From Tipula vernalis (lineage: Eukaryota > Arthropoda > Insecta > Diptera > Tipulidae): a stretch of DNA of 64,000 nt. Under the pieces are notes generated by a model. The model worked only from the letters and a program-made list of their open reading frames with translations. It did no database searches and was not told the DNA's origin. Positions 13,260 to 25,190 of the stretch are shown here, piece after piece (within the stretch, counting starts at the first letter, position 1; each line of letters begins with the position of its first letter). Location of the stretch: the NCBI GenBank assembly GCA_958295665.1, contig OY282558.1, forward strand, positions 116,612,838 through 116,676,837, read 5' to 3'. The position numbers and the translations under genes were made by a program.

Positions 13260-16200
13260 TTTAGACTCATTAAACTCAAACTGCCATATCTACTCTCAAA
13301 CTGTTTTCCAAAATATTTCGGAATAGATTCGTTTGGAAATTCTTCCAAACTGTTTCGAGCAGGAACAACATTTTCCGCCCGTAATAATTATTACATGTCT
13401 TAGAAAAACTTGTGAGCGGGAAGAGTATAAGATCAGTGGTATTTATTTACCAAATTTTTAACGTTTTAAATTACAAAATTCGATAAATGGTGAAATTCTT
13501 CAAGTTTACTCCCCCTCAATGTTTTCCGCCGTCCACATGTTATAAATGTACAGATTATCCAAACACAAGCACCGTTTGATTAAATTTCGAATTAATTTGA
13601 CGAAATGTAGCACAAATAGTTTCTATATAGTTTGATTTAAGCTGTAGAAATTTGTATTAAGATCATTAAGAAACAACACCAAAAACGTATATCGATTATA
13701 AACATTTCGTCTTGGCTGCCTATATCTTTGAAATATTTAACTTTTTTCAGTTTTCAGGTGTCAAACAGCGCGTGTATAGATGAGCACCGTATAACCACAA
13801 AACATAAATTGTATTCCAAACACGTCATAAAATATTCAATTTCTGACTCATCCATATCACTTCAAGTCTTCAACCGAACACATTTACATTATTATTATTA
13901 ATATTAACGATATACTAAAATTCTTCCAAACTTGTCTGTATATACTTAAATATAACATAAATTCGCTGAAATCTTTAAATATCCATAAATCATATCATCA
14001 ATTAGCACATAGTTTTGCTCGCCGCGCACATATTTATTGATATTCAATAAATAAATTTAAAAAATTTCAAATCCACGAATATCAACAACCTTCTTCGATG
14101 TATACCAAAAAAGAACAAAATTATACCACGGTATATAGTTTGTGCGATGTTCCTCGACTCGACTCTGGACAAAAATTAGCATTCCAAAAACAGCGGGAGA
14201 TTTTCAGTTTTTTTGTTATTTTTAGTTTTTTCGTGTCAAAATAAATAATAAACAAACAGAACGTAGATGTATACGAACGACGTAACCTTAAACCTAATAA
14301 ACAAATTAGATTTATCTTTATTTTTAATTTTTTAATTTTTTTTTTTGGAGAATTTTGTTATATAAACAAAAACTTTAACTAAATTATAAGTGAATTATGC
14401 TAATTTAGCTATGTGTGTATGTTGACAATTGAAATTACCGCGAACGTTTCGTGCGCCTTACAAAATTTACATCAAAATGACTTTATTAGATCATATGTGT
14501 TTTAGTATATTATAAAATGTATACTTATAAGACGAGTATCCACCCCTATAAGCGCAATAAATCATCCGGGAAAAATTACATTGAACTCAAAATTTTCCAC
14601 ATGAATAATTTTATTATTAGCTTTTAATCGGAACAACATGAATTTCTCAATTATAATACAATATTTTTTCATAAAACATTCTCAGTATAAAAAAAAAAAT
14701 AAAATAAAACAAATAAATTATATTTTGGATGAAAATTGAATAAAAAATACAAATTTCATATAACGTACACGCAAAGTTATTAATTTGATCGTAAAATTAT
14801 AGTAAAAGGTGTGAAATTATATATGTACGTGCATCTTAGAATTTATGATAGCTAAATGTGTGTTCCCTATTTTGTTGTGCGCACGCGGATCCATATTATA
14901 CAAGAACATGTTCCAGTGGCACAAAACTAAGATTTGTACGTACGTAAGAGATTTGTTCATAAAAACTGCAACTTCATCTCAACATATCCATTAATTCCAA
15001 AACAAAATAATCGAACTTTCAACTGCACAATAATAAATGTGTCATAAAAAAAAAAAAAAATCAGAAATATAATCTGTATGTTTACTCATATAACACACAA
15101 AGAATTATAATAAGGCGATCACCTTTCCTATATCAACCTCCGCCTAACAAATCAACAAAATTTATAATTAATGATTAAAAAATCATTAATCAAATATTCT
15201 CGAATACACACACAATATACAAACAGAAATAAATTATTATTTTGATTAATTTTGATTGATAATAAATAAATTGAATTAAGCGCACAATATAATAAGGGGA
15301 TACACTATATACATACTCGTATATACCATTTTGATACATCTAATATACTTAAGACTTGTTGAATTACATACTTATATCCGTTTGCGTATATATGTATGTA
15401 TATTGTGATTGATCGATTGATAGTGACCTATAAAAATCACATCACTATATAGGTATACATAATAAATTCACATGTTGTATGCGCGCTTATATATCGATTT
15501 CCGTTCATCATTTTGTTATCAATTTAGCACAAACATATTTGTAAATTACCGGATGGTCTAACTTAATGATCAATTTGCATGTTTTATTATATGTATACAT
15601 ACGATACACAAATGGTTAAAAAAAATAGTTTTCTTTGTCATTAACTACATATATAAAACGCTATAATTTTCACTAATAACATGTATGCACAGTCTCATAA
15701 GGGTGATCATATACATAACCATGTGCTCGCAAGGGGTTAATAAAAAATCGATTTTTAATCGATCGCACGTTACAGATCACCGAATACTTAATGAAACGAA
15801 AATATACAATTTTTAATGTAATTAATCATAAAACATTATTTTATTTATACAAAATATGATCATATTCTAGGAATTTATGGAAATTATTACATAAAAAAAA
15901 AAAAAAAAAAAAATTAGTTACGATCGTTAATTAGCTAAGAGTAAAAAAAAAACATTTTTTTTTTTTTAATCAATTTGTCATGATGATTGCCAATTCTGTA
16001 AATTATATACTGTCATAAAAAAAAACGGTTTTTAACGGTTATATATATATACATGTCCATCATATATGTAAAATGATCTCCCTGGCATATGATCTCGATC
16101 TGTCATAAATGTAACATTTTTTTTTTTTTTTTTTCTCACACAAAAGTTCAACCAAAATCCTGTTTTTAATTTTATATTGATTTGCCCTCATTTTATGAAT

Positions 16201-16860
16201 GTATACGTAATAATAAAGTCGTCGAGATCATGATCGTTTATTAAATATTCGTATTATAGGTTAATCTGTATACGATCTTAAGATATATATTGTTTTAATG
16301 TTATAACGTAGAAGGAATATAAATTTCTAATTTATTTAACTGTCAAATAATTTATAACTGAAATTATAGTTTTATTGTGTTTCGTTTTTTTTTTGGTGGT
16401 GTGACAATCAATGTGAAATTGATGATGTCAAATGTGTTAGAAGGGAGGTTAAAAACAAGAACTGGATAACATGTAATTTTTTTGGAAAACTGTTTATTTT
16501 CGGTAGTTTCGTGTGATGTGTGATATTTTATTTATTTGTTTTTGATTTGGTATATTATGTTTTAACCCTTTCACACGATTGTAAGTAATATATACAAATT
16601 GAATTTTGTAGGTGGTTGTTTTCTAGGTTAATCGTGGTTATATCGTTTTATGATTATTGATTTATAAGGTTTTATAAATTTTAGACATTTTTTATATCAT
16701 TTTGAATATATATATATATATGTATATATATATGTGTAGCAGGTGAAATTGTTTTGGTGCGAACTCGGATAACGTTATTATTTAAAAGGTCATAAAATCA
16801 TATTTTGTGTTCGTTCAAACCAAACTAGTAATGATTTTATACCAAAATTTTCGCCTAGTG
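13260..16860. other. AT-rich noncoding stretch with homopolymer and TA tracts
   Basis: Poly(A)/poly(T) tracts near 15047, 15890-15913, 15954-15969 and 16118-16134, and a TA microsatellite near 16706-16732. No gene or transposon domain seen. Confidence 0.5.
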
Positions 16861-16865
16861 TGATA

Positions 16866-19309
16866 AAGTGTGCATAAGTGTTAACACTAGACATTTGTTA
16901 AGAGTCTTAATTGTTTTAAAATTCAGCAATGACGGATATATTTAAAACGATTAGCTAAATAATTTATTAAACTTTTGAAAATATAAAAAAGTGTATTGCG
17001 ATTGAGAAAAGTGTAAGTTAAGTGTTTGCACTAAGTGTAAAAAATTAATATGGTGATTATTCTGATTTGTATTTTAACGTGAAAAGTGTAATATTTTGAC
17101 CTGAAATAATTGTTAAGTGTATTTTTATAAAAAAGTGTTGACACCAAAAAGTGTTAATTTTTACAGAATTTTAAATCCGCACATTTTTTACATGTAGGAA
17201 AAAAATATAAACCAATATGAGTGGAAAACTCTTTTAAATTTGGCCTTGGTATATCGGGAGATTTGTCTCAATCGCAGTCTAAAATACGAACTACATCATA
17301 CCAAATTTTTTCTGGATCAGAAACGATTTTTATTGTCAGTCTACATAGATAATACCCAAAGTTGCTGCGTTTAATTCTGTTAATTTTCGAATGATATGTA
17401 TTACTTGAATAGATGGCTTCAGCCAAAATTTGTTACAAAAAAATAACCAATCGGATATTATTTAGAAACGCAAGGATAAAATAAATATTACCATCTAATC
17501 TAATACATTGCAAATAGAATTGGTAACCAAACAGTTGACAACAAGACATTTACATAGCACAACTAAAGACAAGACCAACGATCATGAAACTTGCATCGAA
17601 CAAACAAGCAGGAGCATATTTAAATTGAACTTGAATATGTACAACATTGATTATATGAGATTTAATTTACTAAAATAGCACAAATATTTAAGTTGTATAG
17701 TGGATACCAAAAAAGTGTAATGCAAAGGTTAACGCTAAGAGTAAAAATGAGCGATATTTTGACTTATGCTTAATAGTTAAGTACGTTAAAAAAGTTCAAA
17801 AAAGTGTTGACACCCAAAAAGTGTAAAAATATCCATTTTTATTAGTTTTCAAAATTTATAAACAATTATTTCACGTATTCCTAACTCGGCACGAAATAAG
17901 TGAATTAATTAATTTTAACAATCCTTTGATGCAGTTTGTATATTTAAAACTGCAAATTATGAAAAAGGAATAGGATAACGTTCAATTGTTTTACAGGTTT
18001 AGCTAAATTTAATTTTTATACAGAAGGTTATTGAATTAAAGTACAGCAAAGACGTAACACTAGAAATATGTATAAACCACTTAAGGTAATTTAATTCAGC
18101 AAAGAATTGATGTTTCAGTACTAACTTGAAAAAGTATAATTCAAGTGGTAATACTAAGTGTAAATACATTTTTGGTTCAGATTTGCGTATATAGCGAATA
18201 AATAATTTGGCTAATAATTATTTAGGATACTTTTATAAAAAGTGTAGTAAAGTGTTAAAAGTGTAAACTCCCAAAAATTTCAAAAATATGTATAATTTGA
18301 ACCGCTAATTACCGTTAAGTGTAAAATTGCAAAGATTAGAAGTCCTGATTTGTATTAGGGCATAGAGAGGGCGGTTTTCATCAATTGTTTAATAGCTAAA
18401 TGTATTTTTAAAAAAAGTGCAAGAAAGTGTAGATATCCAAAAAGTGTAAAACTTATGTTTCTTTAAACTATTGATAATTTAATAAAACGGCAGTCTTATT
18501 TCGTCCGTTACACATACATAATTACTTTACGTAATCTCTAATCTGAGCATTTACCATGAAACGAATTAATTAATGCTAACGAAACTGAGCACTGATTTGA
18601 TAAAGTGTATATTAAGTGTTGATACTAAGTGTAAATAAATGTTTCATTCAGATTGGCACATGTAGCGAATAAAGAACTCGGCTAATAATTATTTAGTCTA
18701 TTTTTTTTTTTTAAAGTGTAATAAAGTGTAGGCACCCAAAAAGTGTAATAAGTAATTATTTTATATGTTAAGCTTAAAACTAAAACAATATATAAAAATA
18801 TTGTTCCTTGCAAATTTATATCGTGCAAAAATTGAAAAAAATGGTTTTATTAAGTTAAGTAATTTACAAATTAATTGAAACATCAGATAAGAATTTTGAA
18901 GGTTTCTTGGTACGATTTCATGGTTTCTGTAGTCAAATGAGATGAATAGGAAATGAGTAAAGGTTCCAGATTTCGTTATAATAATCATTATCTTGATTAA
19001 ATGTGGCTTAATAAAATAAGTGCTGACTAAATTGACTTAAGCTATTTTTTGGATTGCGTCTAAATTTAAACTAATTTTTACTGCATTAATCGAATTACGA
19101 ATTTTGACTGGAAAAGATAAAATGAAGGTAACGATTTAGGGCTAGTATCCATTCAATAATCGATAAAATGCCTGCATTATACTAAAGTACTAATTTATGC
19201 ACTTAATAATTTAAAACCTGAAGCAAAAGCGTACCTGAAACTATTACATAAATATATTTTTATAAAAAGTGTAGTTAAGTGTAATAAAGTGTACACACTC
19301 GAAAAGTGT
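16866..19309 (+). repeat. Degenerate long-period tandem repeat rich in AAGTGT
   Basis: Thirty exact AAGTGT hexamers lie on the plus strand in 2.44 kb (first at 16866, last at 19304) with none seen on the other strand. They cluster in pairs or triplets, typically AAAAAGTGT-(8 to 12 nt, often GACACC or GCACCC)-AAAAAGTGTAA, at about 17133, 17802, 18240, 18425, 18714 and 19267. Flanks between clusters are also homologous: the segment from 18143 (aagtggtaatactaagtgta) matches that from 18614 through GCGAATAAA and GGCTAATAATTATTTAG, about 472 bp later. It is therefore a decayed tandem array with units of several hundred bp, not scattered sites. It sits in intron 3 of the T-box gene. Confidence 0.8.
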
Positions 19310-19319
19310 GTGTTGTTTA

Positions 19320-20161
19320 AATTTTAGGTTAAAAATAATTCAACGATCATAAAATATTGTTCCTTATACAAGTACTTCTCAAAATCTTCAAACCTCATAT
19401 TTATTTCATGCAGGAAGTAAATAAAATTTCATTTTTATTAAGTTTTTCAGTTTAGAATTTAGTAAATGGTTTTGAATAATTTTTTGATTATTTCAAATTT
19501 TCTGGTTAAATATACGTGGCGACTAAGTCGACCAATATCTGGTAAAATTTCGAATTAAAATTTTACAAAATTATCAAAACTTGATTTCCTTTAAGTAAAT
19601 TTATAATTCCTACATTTTTACAATGAATTTAAATTTAAATGGAGACATATGAAAAATATATCTTAGCCAATAAGAAAATTTAGTCAATAAATAATAATTT
19701 TTATTTGGATTATTAGACAACTAACGAAAAATGAACATACTTTCATGTCGAAAAGATTATGAACCAAATCAGAGCAGAAGAAAACATTTTAAATGTATGA
19801 CGAAAAGCCACTCAAATCTAGCATTCGTGTATTTGTCAATTAACAACAAAAAAAAAAAAATCTAAACCAATAACTTTCGAAATATAAACTAAAACTAAAA
19901 TTTCACTCATCGCAACTATCGCGATACTATCACGACACATCCCCAATAAAATTTCTTTTTTTGAATGACTTGACATAAAAATCGAATTTAATTAAGATTT
20001 TTTACGATGATCTTAAAATAATTATTGGTTTATATTACAGACACATGCTACGCACCAAATTTAGACACTCTTAAGACGAATATGGTGGCTTAATTACGAT
20101 GGTTTAAAAGTAGACAAGAAAAAAAAAAAAAAAAACATTTTTTTTTGTTTTTAACACTAAC
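19320..20161. other. AT-rich intronic stretch next to exon 3
   Basis: No repeat or gene recognised. Immediately downstream of the exon 3 donor (minus strand) lie long poly(A)/poly(T) tracts (20119-20147). Confidence 0.5.
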
Positions 20162-20292
20162 CTTCCAGTTTTTGTGATAATCATTTCGGTTCCCAATTCA
20201 TGAAATTTATCCCATAATTCTTTTGTTTCCAGATGACATTGTACCGGTCGCAATTCATCACAATTACATGATCCTAATAGTCCTGGTCGTGG
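20162..20292 (-). CDS. mid/H15: Tbx20-class T-box factor, coding exon 3 (start of T-box DNA-binding domain)
   Basis: Third coding exon, 43 codons plus two bases. It contains the opening of the T-box: [20 protein letters not shown] followed by MIITKTGR. This matches the invariant beginning of Tbx20-class domains ([20 protein letters not shown]) and is the diagnostic evidence for the gene. It starts in phase 0 after a cgtatag acceptor and ends in phase 2 at GTTAGT (20161-20156), so exon 4 should start by completing an Arg codon and continue into RMFPT. The preceding intron is only 125 nt. I looked through 1-20161 for the rest of the T-box (for example the YRYAYHRSSW region) and saw no candidate, so the remaining exons probably lie beyond the left edge. 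Confidence 0.95.
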
Positions 20293-20417
20293 CTATACGT
20301 TTTTTTTTTTTTTTGTATATATACAATTTATGTATATGAGGGAAATAAAAATAGTTTTGTATAAGTTTTGGCCCAATTTGTCGTTATTAGCGGGAGTTAA
20401 ATTACTTTTTTACTTAC

Positions 20418-20587
20418 AGTTGCTGGTTCCGGGGACAATCGATCCTCGTCCGATGGACTTGGTGGCGATGCCAGCGATGTTGATGCTGTACGTGAATTAC
20501 GCGACGGCGCTTCAGAATCACTACATTGTTCAACATCAACATCGATATCATCGTCTACCTCAGGGAATCGATCGACTGAGAGTGGAC
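20418..20587 (-). CDS. mid/H15: Tbx20-class T-box factor, coding exon 2 (acidic/Ser-rich linker)
   Basis: Second coding exon, 170 nt, joining exon 1 in phase 1 and ending in phase 0 at a GTAAGT donor (20417-20412). It encodes 56 residues plus the shared Ser: an acidic stretch (VDDDIDVDVEQ) followed by a Ser/Pro/Thr-rich segment ending in SPSDEDRLSPEPAT. This is the low-complexity linker between the eh1 motif and the T-box in Tbx20-type proteins. The plus strand also shows open reading here, but only the minus strand has a strong donor, a matching acceptor (ccacag, 20593-20588) and phase agreement with both neighbours. The preceding intron is 344 nt and its acceptor is pyrimidine-poor. Base composition is clearly less AT-rich than the surrounding DNA, as expected for a conserved exon. 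Confidence 0.88.
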
Positions 20588-20931
20588 CTGTGGAATATAT
20601 ACATTATACATATAAAATTATTCCAGTTTTTTTTTTGTCCGACGGACATTGAACAATAAATATTTGTATTTTTTTGTTACATTTATATATGTAATGTAGT
20701 ATCGATTGGGAAATGTATAATTGAATTTTCCAATTAAAAATAAATTTATAATATGTGTAATGAGGAAAATTGAAAATTAATTTTTATTTTTATTGGCAGT
20801 TTTTTGGGCAAACTGGTGTATCTCGATTCTCGAGAGAATATTGGGTTTATACAATATAATTTTGATTTTGGGGGGTGATTAAAATATTGAATGACATTTA
20901 TCTCTATAAATATTATACTATACAAACTTAC

Positions 20932-21058
20932 TTATACTCCGTTCAGATGGTTCCCGGCTTGAACCACCGCGTGCCATTATGGCGGCTATTGAGAAATCAG
21001 TGGCACCTTTTGATGCAGCCAAATTGGCCCCACAATGATTTTGTGTTCCCAATAACAT
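20932..21058 (-). CDS. mid/H15: Tbx20-class T-box factor, coding exon 1 (eh1 repressor motif)
   Basis: First coding exon of a nuclear DNA-binding transcription factor of the Tbx20 class (Drosophila midline/H15). Read right to left it gives 42 codons plus one base. The ATG at 21058-21056 has A at -3, and an in-frame TAG lies a few codons upstream, so this start is the natural one. Residues 20-29 are TDFSIAAIMA, an Engrailed-homology-1 motif, which recruits Groucho; Tbx20 proteins carry such a motif near the N-terminus. A perfect GTAAGT donor follows (20931-20926). The exon ends in phase 1 and its last base plus the first two of exon 2 make a Ser codon. Family assignment rests on exon 3. I cannot decide between the midline and H15 paralogues. 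No convincing TATA box or transcription start was found upstream. Confidence 0.88.
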
Positions 21059-22740
21059 TATTTTCTTAACCAACTAGTTTAAACTATTTGGCGGATACAA
21101 TTTTTTTCTTGCTCTATACTATAATATATTTTTTTTTTGTATCACAACTATATATATAAATCAATAAAATATGTAATTCACAAAACACTTGGATATACGA
21201 GTATCGCAACTGTAATTTTATCATAAATAATATCCTTCAATGGAATTCATCATATTGTGTACACAAAACTAATATTTTTCACTCAAAAATTCACTTAATT
21301 TTTTTTTTTTTTTTGTATTAAAATTTTTCACTACAAATAATAAATTCACTGCATATAAGTATAGTAAACGAAACAATTATAACACGCGAATATAATAATC
21401 CCGCGAACAAACCGTATATGTATCTTCAAGTATAGTCTCAAAGATACAATAAATTTTTGTTTAATTTTAAAAACAAACCGACCAGTAAAATACTAAATTT
21501 GTAAAACAAAATAAAATTCAACTTTGCGTGCGAGCCTTCGGGCAAACAATTGCAAACTAAAATTTCCAATTCAATTCTATTATTCTCAAGTGTAGGCTTT
21601 TGTTGTGTGCTGTGTGTTTTCAAAACGATACACACAAGTATTTTTTTTTTTTTTTGTGTAGTTTGTGTATATGATGTAGACACGAATGGATGAATGAATG
21701 TAAAAGCATAAAAGAAAATAACAAGTTTTTTACGAATCGGAACGATCGACCGAATAGTAATGACTCCGCCTTATACGTTTCTATATTACCAAATGCACAA
21801 TTTGTAAAGGGGCGGAATTTTGTGGTTTTTGTTACACAAACAAAAAAAGTTCGGTGGAAATTGTACACAAAATACGAAAAGAAAAACATAAAAGAGGCGT
21901 ACAAATTCACATCACACAAAATGAGGAGGATGAGAAATATGATATAGAGGCACAACTACATTGACGTGGCCGATCCAAAAAATGGGGAAATTTAATTGGC
22001 AGCATATGCATTCATTTTTATTGGGTTCCCGGGAGAAATATATTTACACATACACACACTCATGCACACAAAACCACACAAACACATCGTACAATATACA
22101 TAAATTTTTTTGTATGGTACAAAAAAAAAAAAAAAATTGGAAAATTCTATTCCTTTCAACACGAAAAAACTGTTATATACCAACTAAATATTGTTGTTGT
22201 GTTTTATATACAAAAGTATATAACACTTCACACACATGTAAATTACAACAAAATCGTTTTATTTCATTTTAGCTAGTAGTAAATTCCTATTTAGTGTCTC
22301 ACATATATACACGGTAGACACAACATACAGGGTGATGATGTTCTATATACATCCTATATATATGCGATAACAATATAATTGATTAAAATTCTAACATAAT
22401 TTCTAATTTAAATTGCATAATATTTTGTTGTTGTTTTATTTTGTGTATGTATAATGAGTGACTTTCTACGTTTTTTGTGTTTTTTTTAATATCATAATGA
22501 GACGACGAGGAGGATGTGTTTCAATTAGCTGGTGAAGTTCTTAATGAGAGATATAATGTGTCTGTTGATTTTCTGTTTCGGGTTTTTGATGTGACTTTGA
22601 AATGTGTGGATTTTGTGTTTAATTTTTTTTTTTTTTTTGGATCTATTGAGTGAAAACCGACGGATGAGTGATTTAAAATATTTTTTTTACACTTTTTTTT
22701 ATGAGTATGGATGAATAATTTTTGTAAAACGATTATTTTA
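21059..22740. other. 5' flank / possible 5' UTR of the T-box gene
   Basis: Upstream (minus-strand sense) of the start codon. It holds poly(T)/poly(A) and CA-rich microsatellites (about 22045-22090). The overlapping ORFs at 21438-22272 on both strands are microsatellite-driven and have no domains. No TATA box or initiator could be assigned with confidence. Confidence 0.4.
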
Positions 22741-22755
22741 CAGAGCTCAGAACTT

Positions 22756-22840
22756 ACCTAGTTTTACTGAAGCTATGTAGTCTTTATTGGTATTGGTAAT
22801 CTTATTGAACCGGAATCGGCTACTCAACAGTTTTGATGGA
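22756..22840 (-). other. Possible upstream noncoding exon end of the T-box gene
   Basis: On the minus strand the sequence ACTAG|GTAAGT gives a full-consensus donor with the exon edge at about 22758, preceded by a less AT-rich stretch. It could end a 5' UTR exon spliced to the exon starting above 21058. There is no transcript evidence and no recognised acceptor, so this is a suggestion. Confidence 0.2.
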
Positions 22841-24290
22841 ATAAAAAAATTAAAAAATTTAAATTTTAATTCCAAATTAGCAAATAATTGGAAATTTTCA
22901 CGGATTTGCTAAAATTTAATCGTTTTACACTGTACTAAGGGTTGGGCTTTGAATGTTTGTAAACCAAATATTCAGGTTAAGAGACTTAATTAACAATAAT
23001 TTTCGATGTTGTAATTATAATTAGCTTATCATTTGAAAAAGGCTTAATTTGAAATTTTGTAATTCAGCCGATTTTTGTACTTATGTTGGAAATTGTCACC
23101 TTAATTTGGCTGATTACTCAATATTTTTATCTTTAGTAGAATTTACAAATTTTACAAAATTTGTAAATTGTTTAAACTTTTTAAAATCAGTTAAAATTTT
23201 CCTATACCAGGTATTATGTGTAAAAATTAGTTAAAACCAAAGATTCATAATATTTGGTTTTGGATTTCCAAATTGCTATACCTACGGAAGAAAATAATTG
23301 GTTTTAGAAATTTTGAACTATACCGTCTCTATAAGAAGGATAACTATTTATGAATGATAAATTAGGAGCAAAATTGCCTGGACGACGTTCGACTATATAT
23401 ACTGAAAAGCGGAGTAAAATTTTTAAGTTTTCAGATACTATGTACAATCCCAAGATGTTATTTCTGAGCATACGTTAAATGTTTTAAACTTGACAAAAAT
23501 GTCGTATACATTTGTGAAATTATAAATTATATCTTGTCAAATTATTCGTTTTTAATTACAGTGCTCGCTCACTTATTATCGAAATTATCGACAATTATTT
23601 TTGGAATTCATGAACGATAATGTGAAATGTTCAAATTACCAGGTGAACAAAAATGCGGACAATATCAAAGTATTGCGATTTTCTACCTATAAGTTCTATC
23701 TGGTTATTGGGGCCTATCTAGATTCTATAAAAATCCTCAAAAAGCTATTTTACACTTATAGTTACTGAATATGTGGTCATTAAAGACTATACATAATCAT
23801 ATTTGGCTATTTCATTTCTTCATCACGCCGACGGAGATTCAATACAACGAAATCTTGATTTTCCTAAATTTGTCCTAATCCATAATGTAATGAAACTACA
23901 AAGCACATATCCAAATTTTCTACTTCAATATTTAATATTTTATTTCTAAGGGCTACATCACGGAAAGGTCTGATGAGCCAAATGAGTATTTTTGACAAAT
24001 TTTGATAATAAATAGAACAATAAAACTCAACAATGTTAAGTGATAGCGTTGTCCAGTTAACTTTTTTCCTAATCGGAGTTTTATTGGTCTATTTATTATA
24101 AAATTTTTTTAAATATACTCATTTGGCTTGACCACCACTGATTTAGAAGCTGTTAACGATTTAACAATAAAATAACTTTATACGGCAGCAGTTATAGGAT
24201 ATTTAATGACTTCAGATGGTTATAATTTATGAGAAACGGCCAAGCACCGTTGCAGAAATTGGTCCATTGTTTGGTTGCTCAATAAATGGC
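22841..24290. other. AT-rich flank, no gene recognised
   Basis: A TA-flanked CAGTGCTCGCTC at 23561 looks like a pogo/Tigger-type terminal sequence, but no opposite end was seen. Nothing else is recognised. Confidence 0.35.
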
Positions 24291-24302
24291 TCCTCTACCT
24301 TA

Positions 24303-24666
24303 TTACCGAAAAAAAATATCGCAACAAGAACATCGCAGTTCGATAGCAATTTCCCCGCGTGCTAATATAACATCTTTCGACAGTTTACTAATAATAAACC
24401 TTTCGGCCTTGTTAAACTGAAAGTGCCGCCGGCCCGATGGCACAAACGCATCAACACACATCAGCCGCAGTAGCTGTTTTCCAGTCATTGACTGAACGCG
24501 ACGTGCCCGAACCGAGCCGTATAATTTGACCATTTTCAGCGTAGATGTCAATATATTCCTTCGGTTTGATGATGCGCTCCTTTGCCTTAACTTTTTTTTC
24601 AAGCTTGTTAAATACCCTATCCGGTGGAATGAATGAGTGCCCGGGAACAGGAAATATTATTTGCAC
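24303..24666 (-). pseudogene. Frameshifted transposon protein with GHSFIPPDRVF motif
   Basis: The first frame (24666 to 24451) contains FPVPGHSFIPPDRVFNKLEKK and, after a Lys/Glu-rich stretch, VNDWK. The match then continues in another frame with RRHFQFNKAERFIISK and ILARGE down to about 24303. That order is familiar from insect transposon-encoded uncharacterised proteins, in which the GHSF-PPDR motif follows a DNCxGQNKN-type motif; the latter was not found here. One frameshift near 24450 and loss of the N-terminal portion make it a pseudogene. Confidence 0.55.
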
Positions 24667-24733
24667 TTCATTAATTTCGGATGGTGCAACTTCTCCAAAA
24701 CGGCAGCATTCCCATGACGGCCGAACGTTTAAA

Positions 24734-24811
24734 TTGATTTTTTCGGCTTTTTATAGACTATTTATTCATGACATTCCCAATATTTGTGATTTGGTAAATC
24801 AGAAAAATAAA
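24734..24811 (+). repeat. 78-bp direct repeat, copy 1
   Basis: Landmarks TTTTTCGGCTTTTTATAGAC, GACATTCCCAATATTT and AAATCAGAAAAATAAA recur in the same order in copy 2 at 25113-25190, 379 bp downstream, with a few substitutions. It lies inside the TIR-flanked element. Confidence 0.8.
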
Positions 24812-25112
24812 GAAGCCAATTACTCATAATATATCTCCTTACAAACGTAGAAATATCATCCCCCCACTTTACTCCAAGAGTTATACCAATGTAATTACTA
24901 TTCAAAAACGAGAATCCTTCTTGAGTTCCTATGTTGGTAGTTTGGTTTGGAAAAGTTGGTCTGCTCATCAGGTAGCTATGACCAAACTACAAAAAAACAA
25001 AAATACAATTATCATCCTTCACATTAGGTATCTGGCCAGAACGTACTGATCTAGTGAATTTTATATTCACTACATCAAAAAACCCAAAGAGATACCTCAT
25101 TTAAAAACTGTA

Positions 25113-25190
25113 ATTAATTTTTCGGCTTTTTATAGACTAATTGTTCTTGACATTCCCAATATTTTTGATTTAGTAAATCAGAAAAATAAA
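25113..25190 (+). repeat. 78-bp direct repeat, copy 2
   Basis: Partner of 24734-24811. The interval between them is AT-rich and contains no recognised gene, so a local duplication within the transposon is the likely origin. Confidence 0.8.

Larger units (their letters stand above)
1..20161 (-). other. mid/H15: Intron 3 of the T-box gene (partial, at least 20 kb)
   Basis: Inferred: exon 3 has an open phase-2 donor and no further T-box exon was seen to its left. The stretch is AT-rich with poly(A)/poly(T) tracts, TA/CA microsatellites and several repeats listed separately. No other host exon was recognised. If the rest of the domain were found inside this span the intron would be shorter. Confidence 0.6.

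Noticed and set aside
20330..20659. 109-aa plus-strand ORF over T-box exon 2
   Set aside because: It is the antisense shadow of the minus-strand exon. Only the minus strand has consensus donors and phase agreement with an exon carrying a T-box.
20875..21069. 64-aa plus-strand ORF
   Set aside because: Antisense of T-box exon 1; no domain.
21438..22272. Several overlapping ORFs of 63-111 aa on both strands
   Set aside because: Driven by poly(A)/poly(T) and CA/TG microsatellites, mutually overlapping, no domains.
23561..24000. pogo-like terminus CAGTGCTCGCTC after TA
   Set aside because: No matching inverted end or transposase found nearby, so an element could not be bounded.
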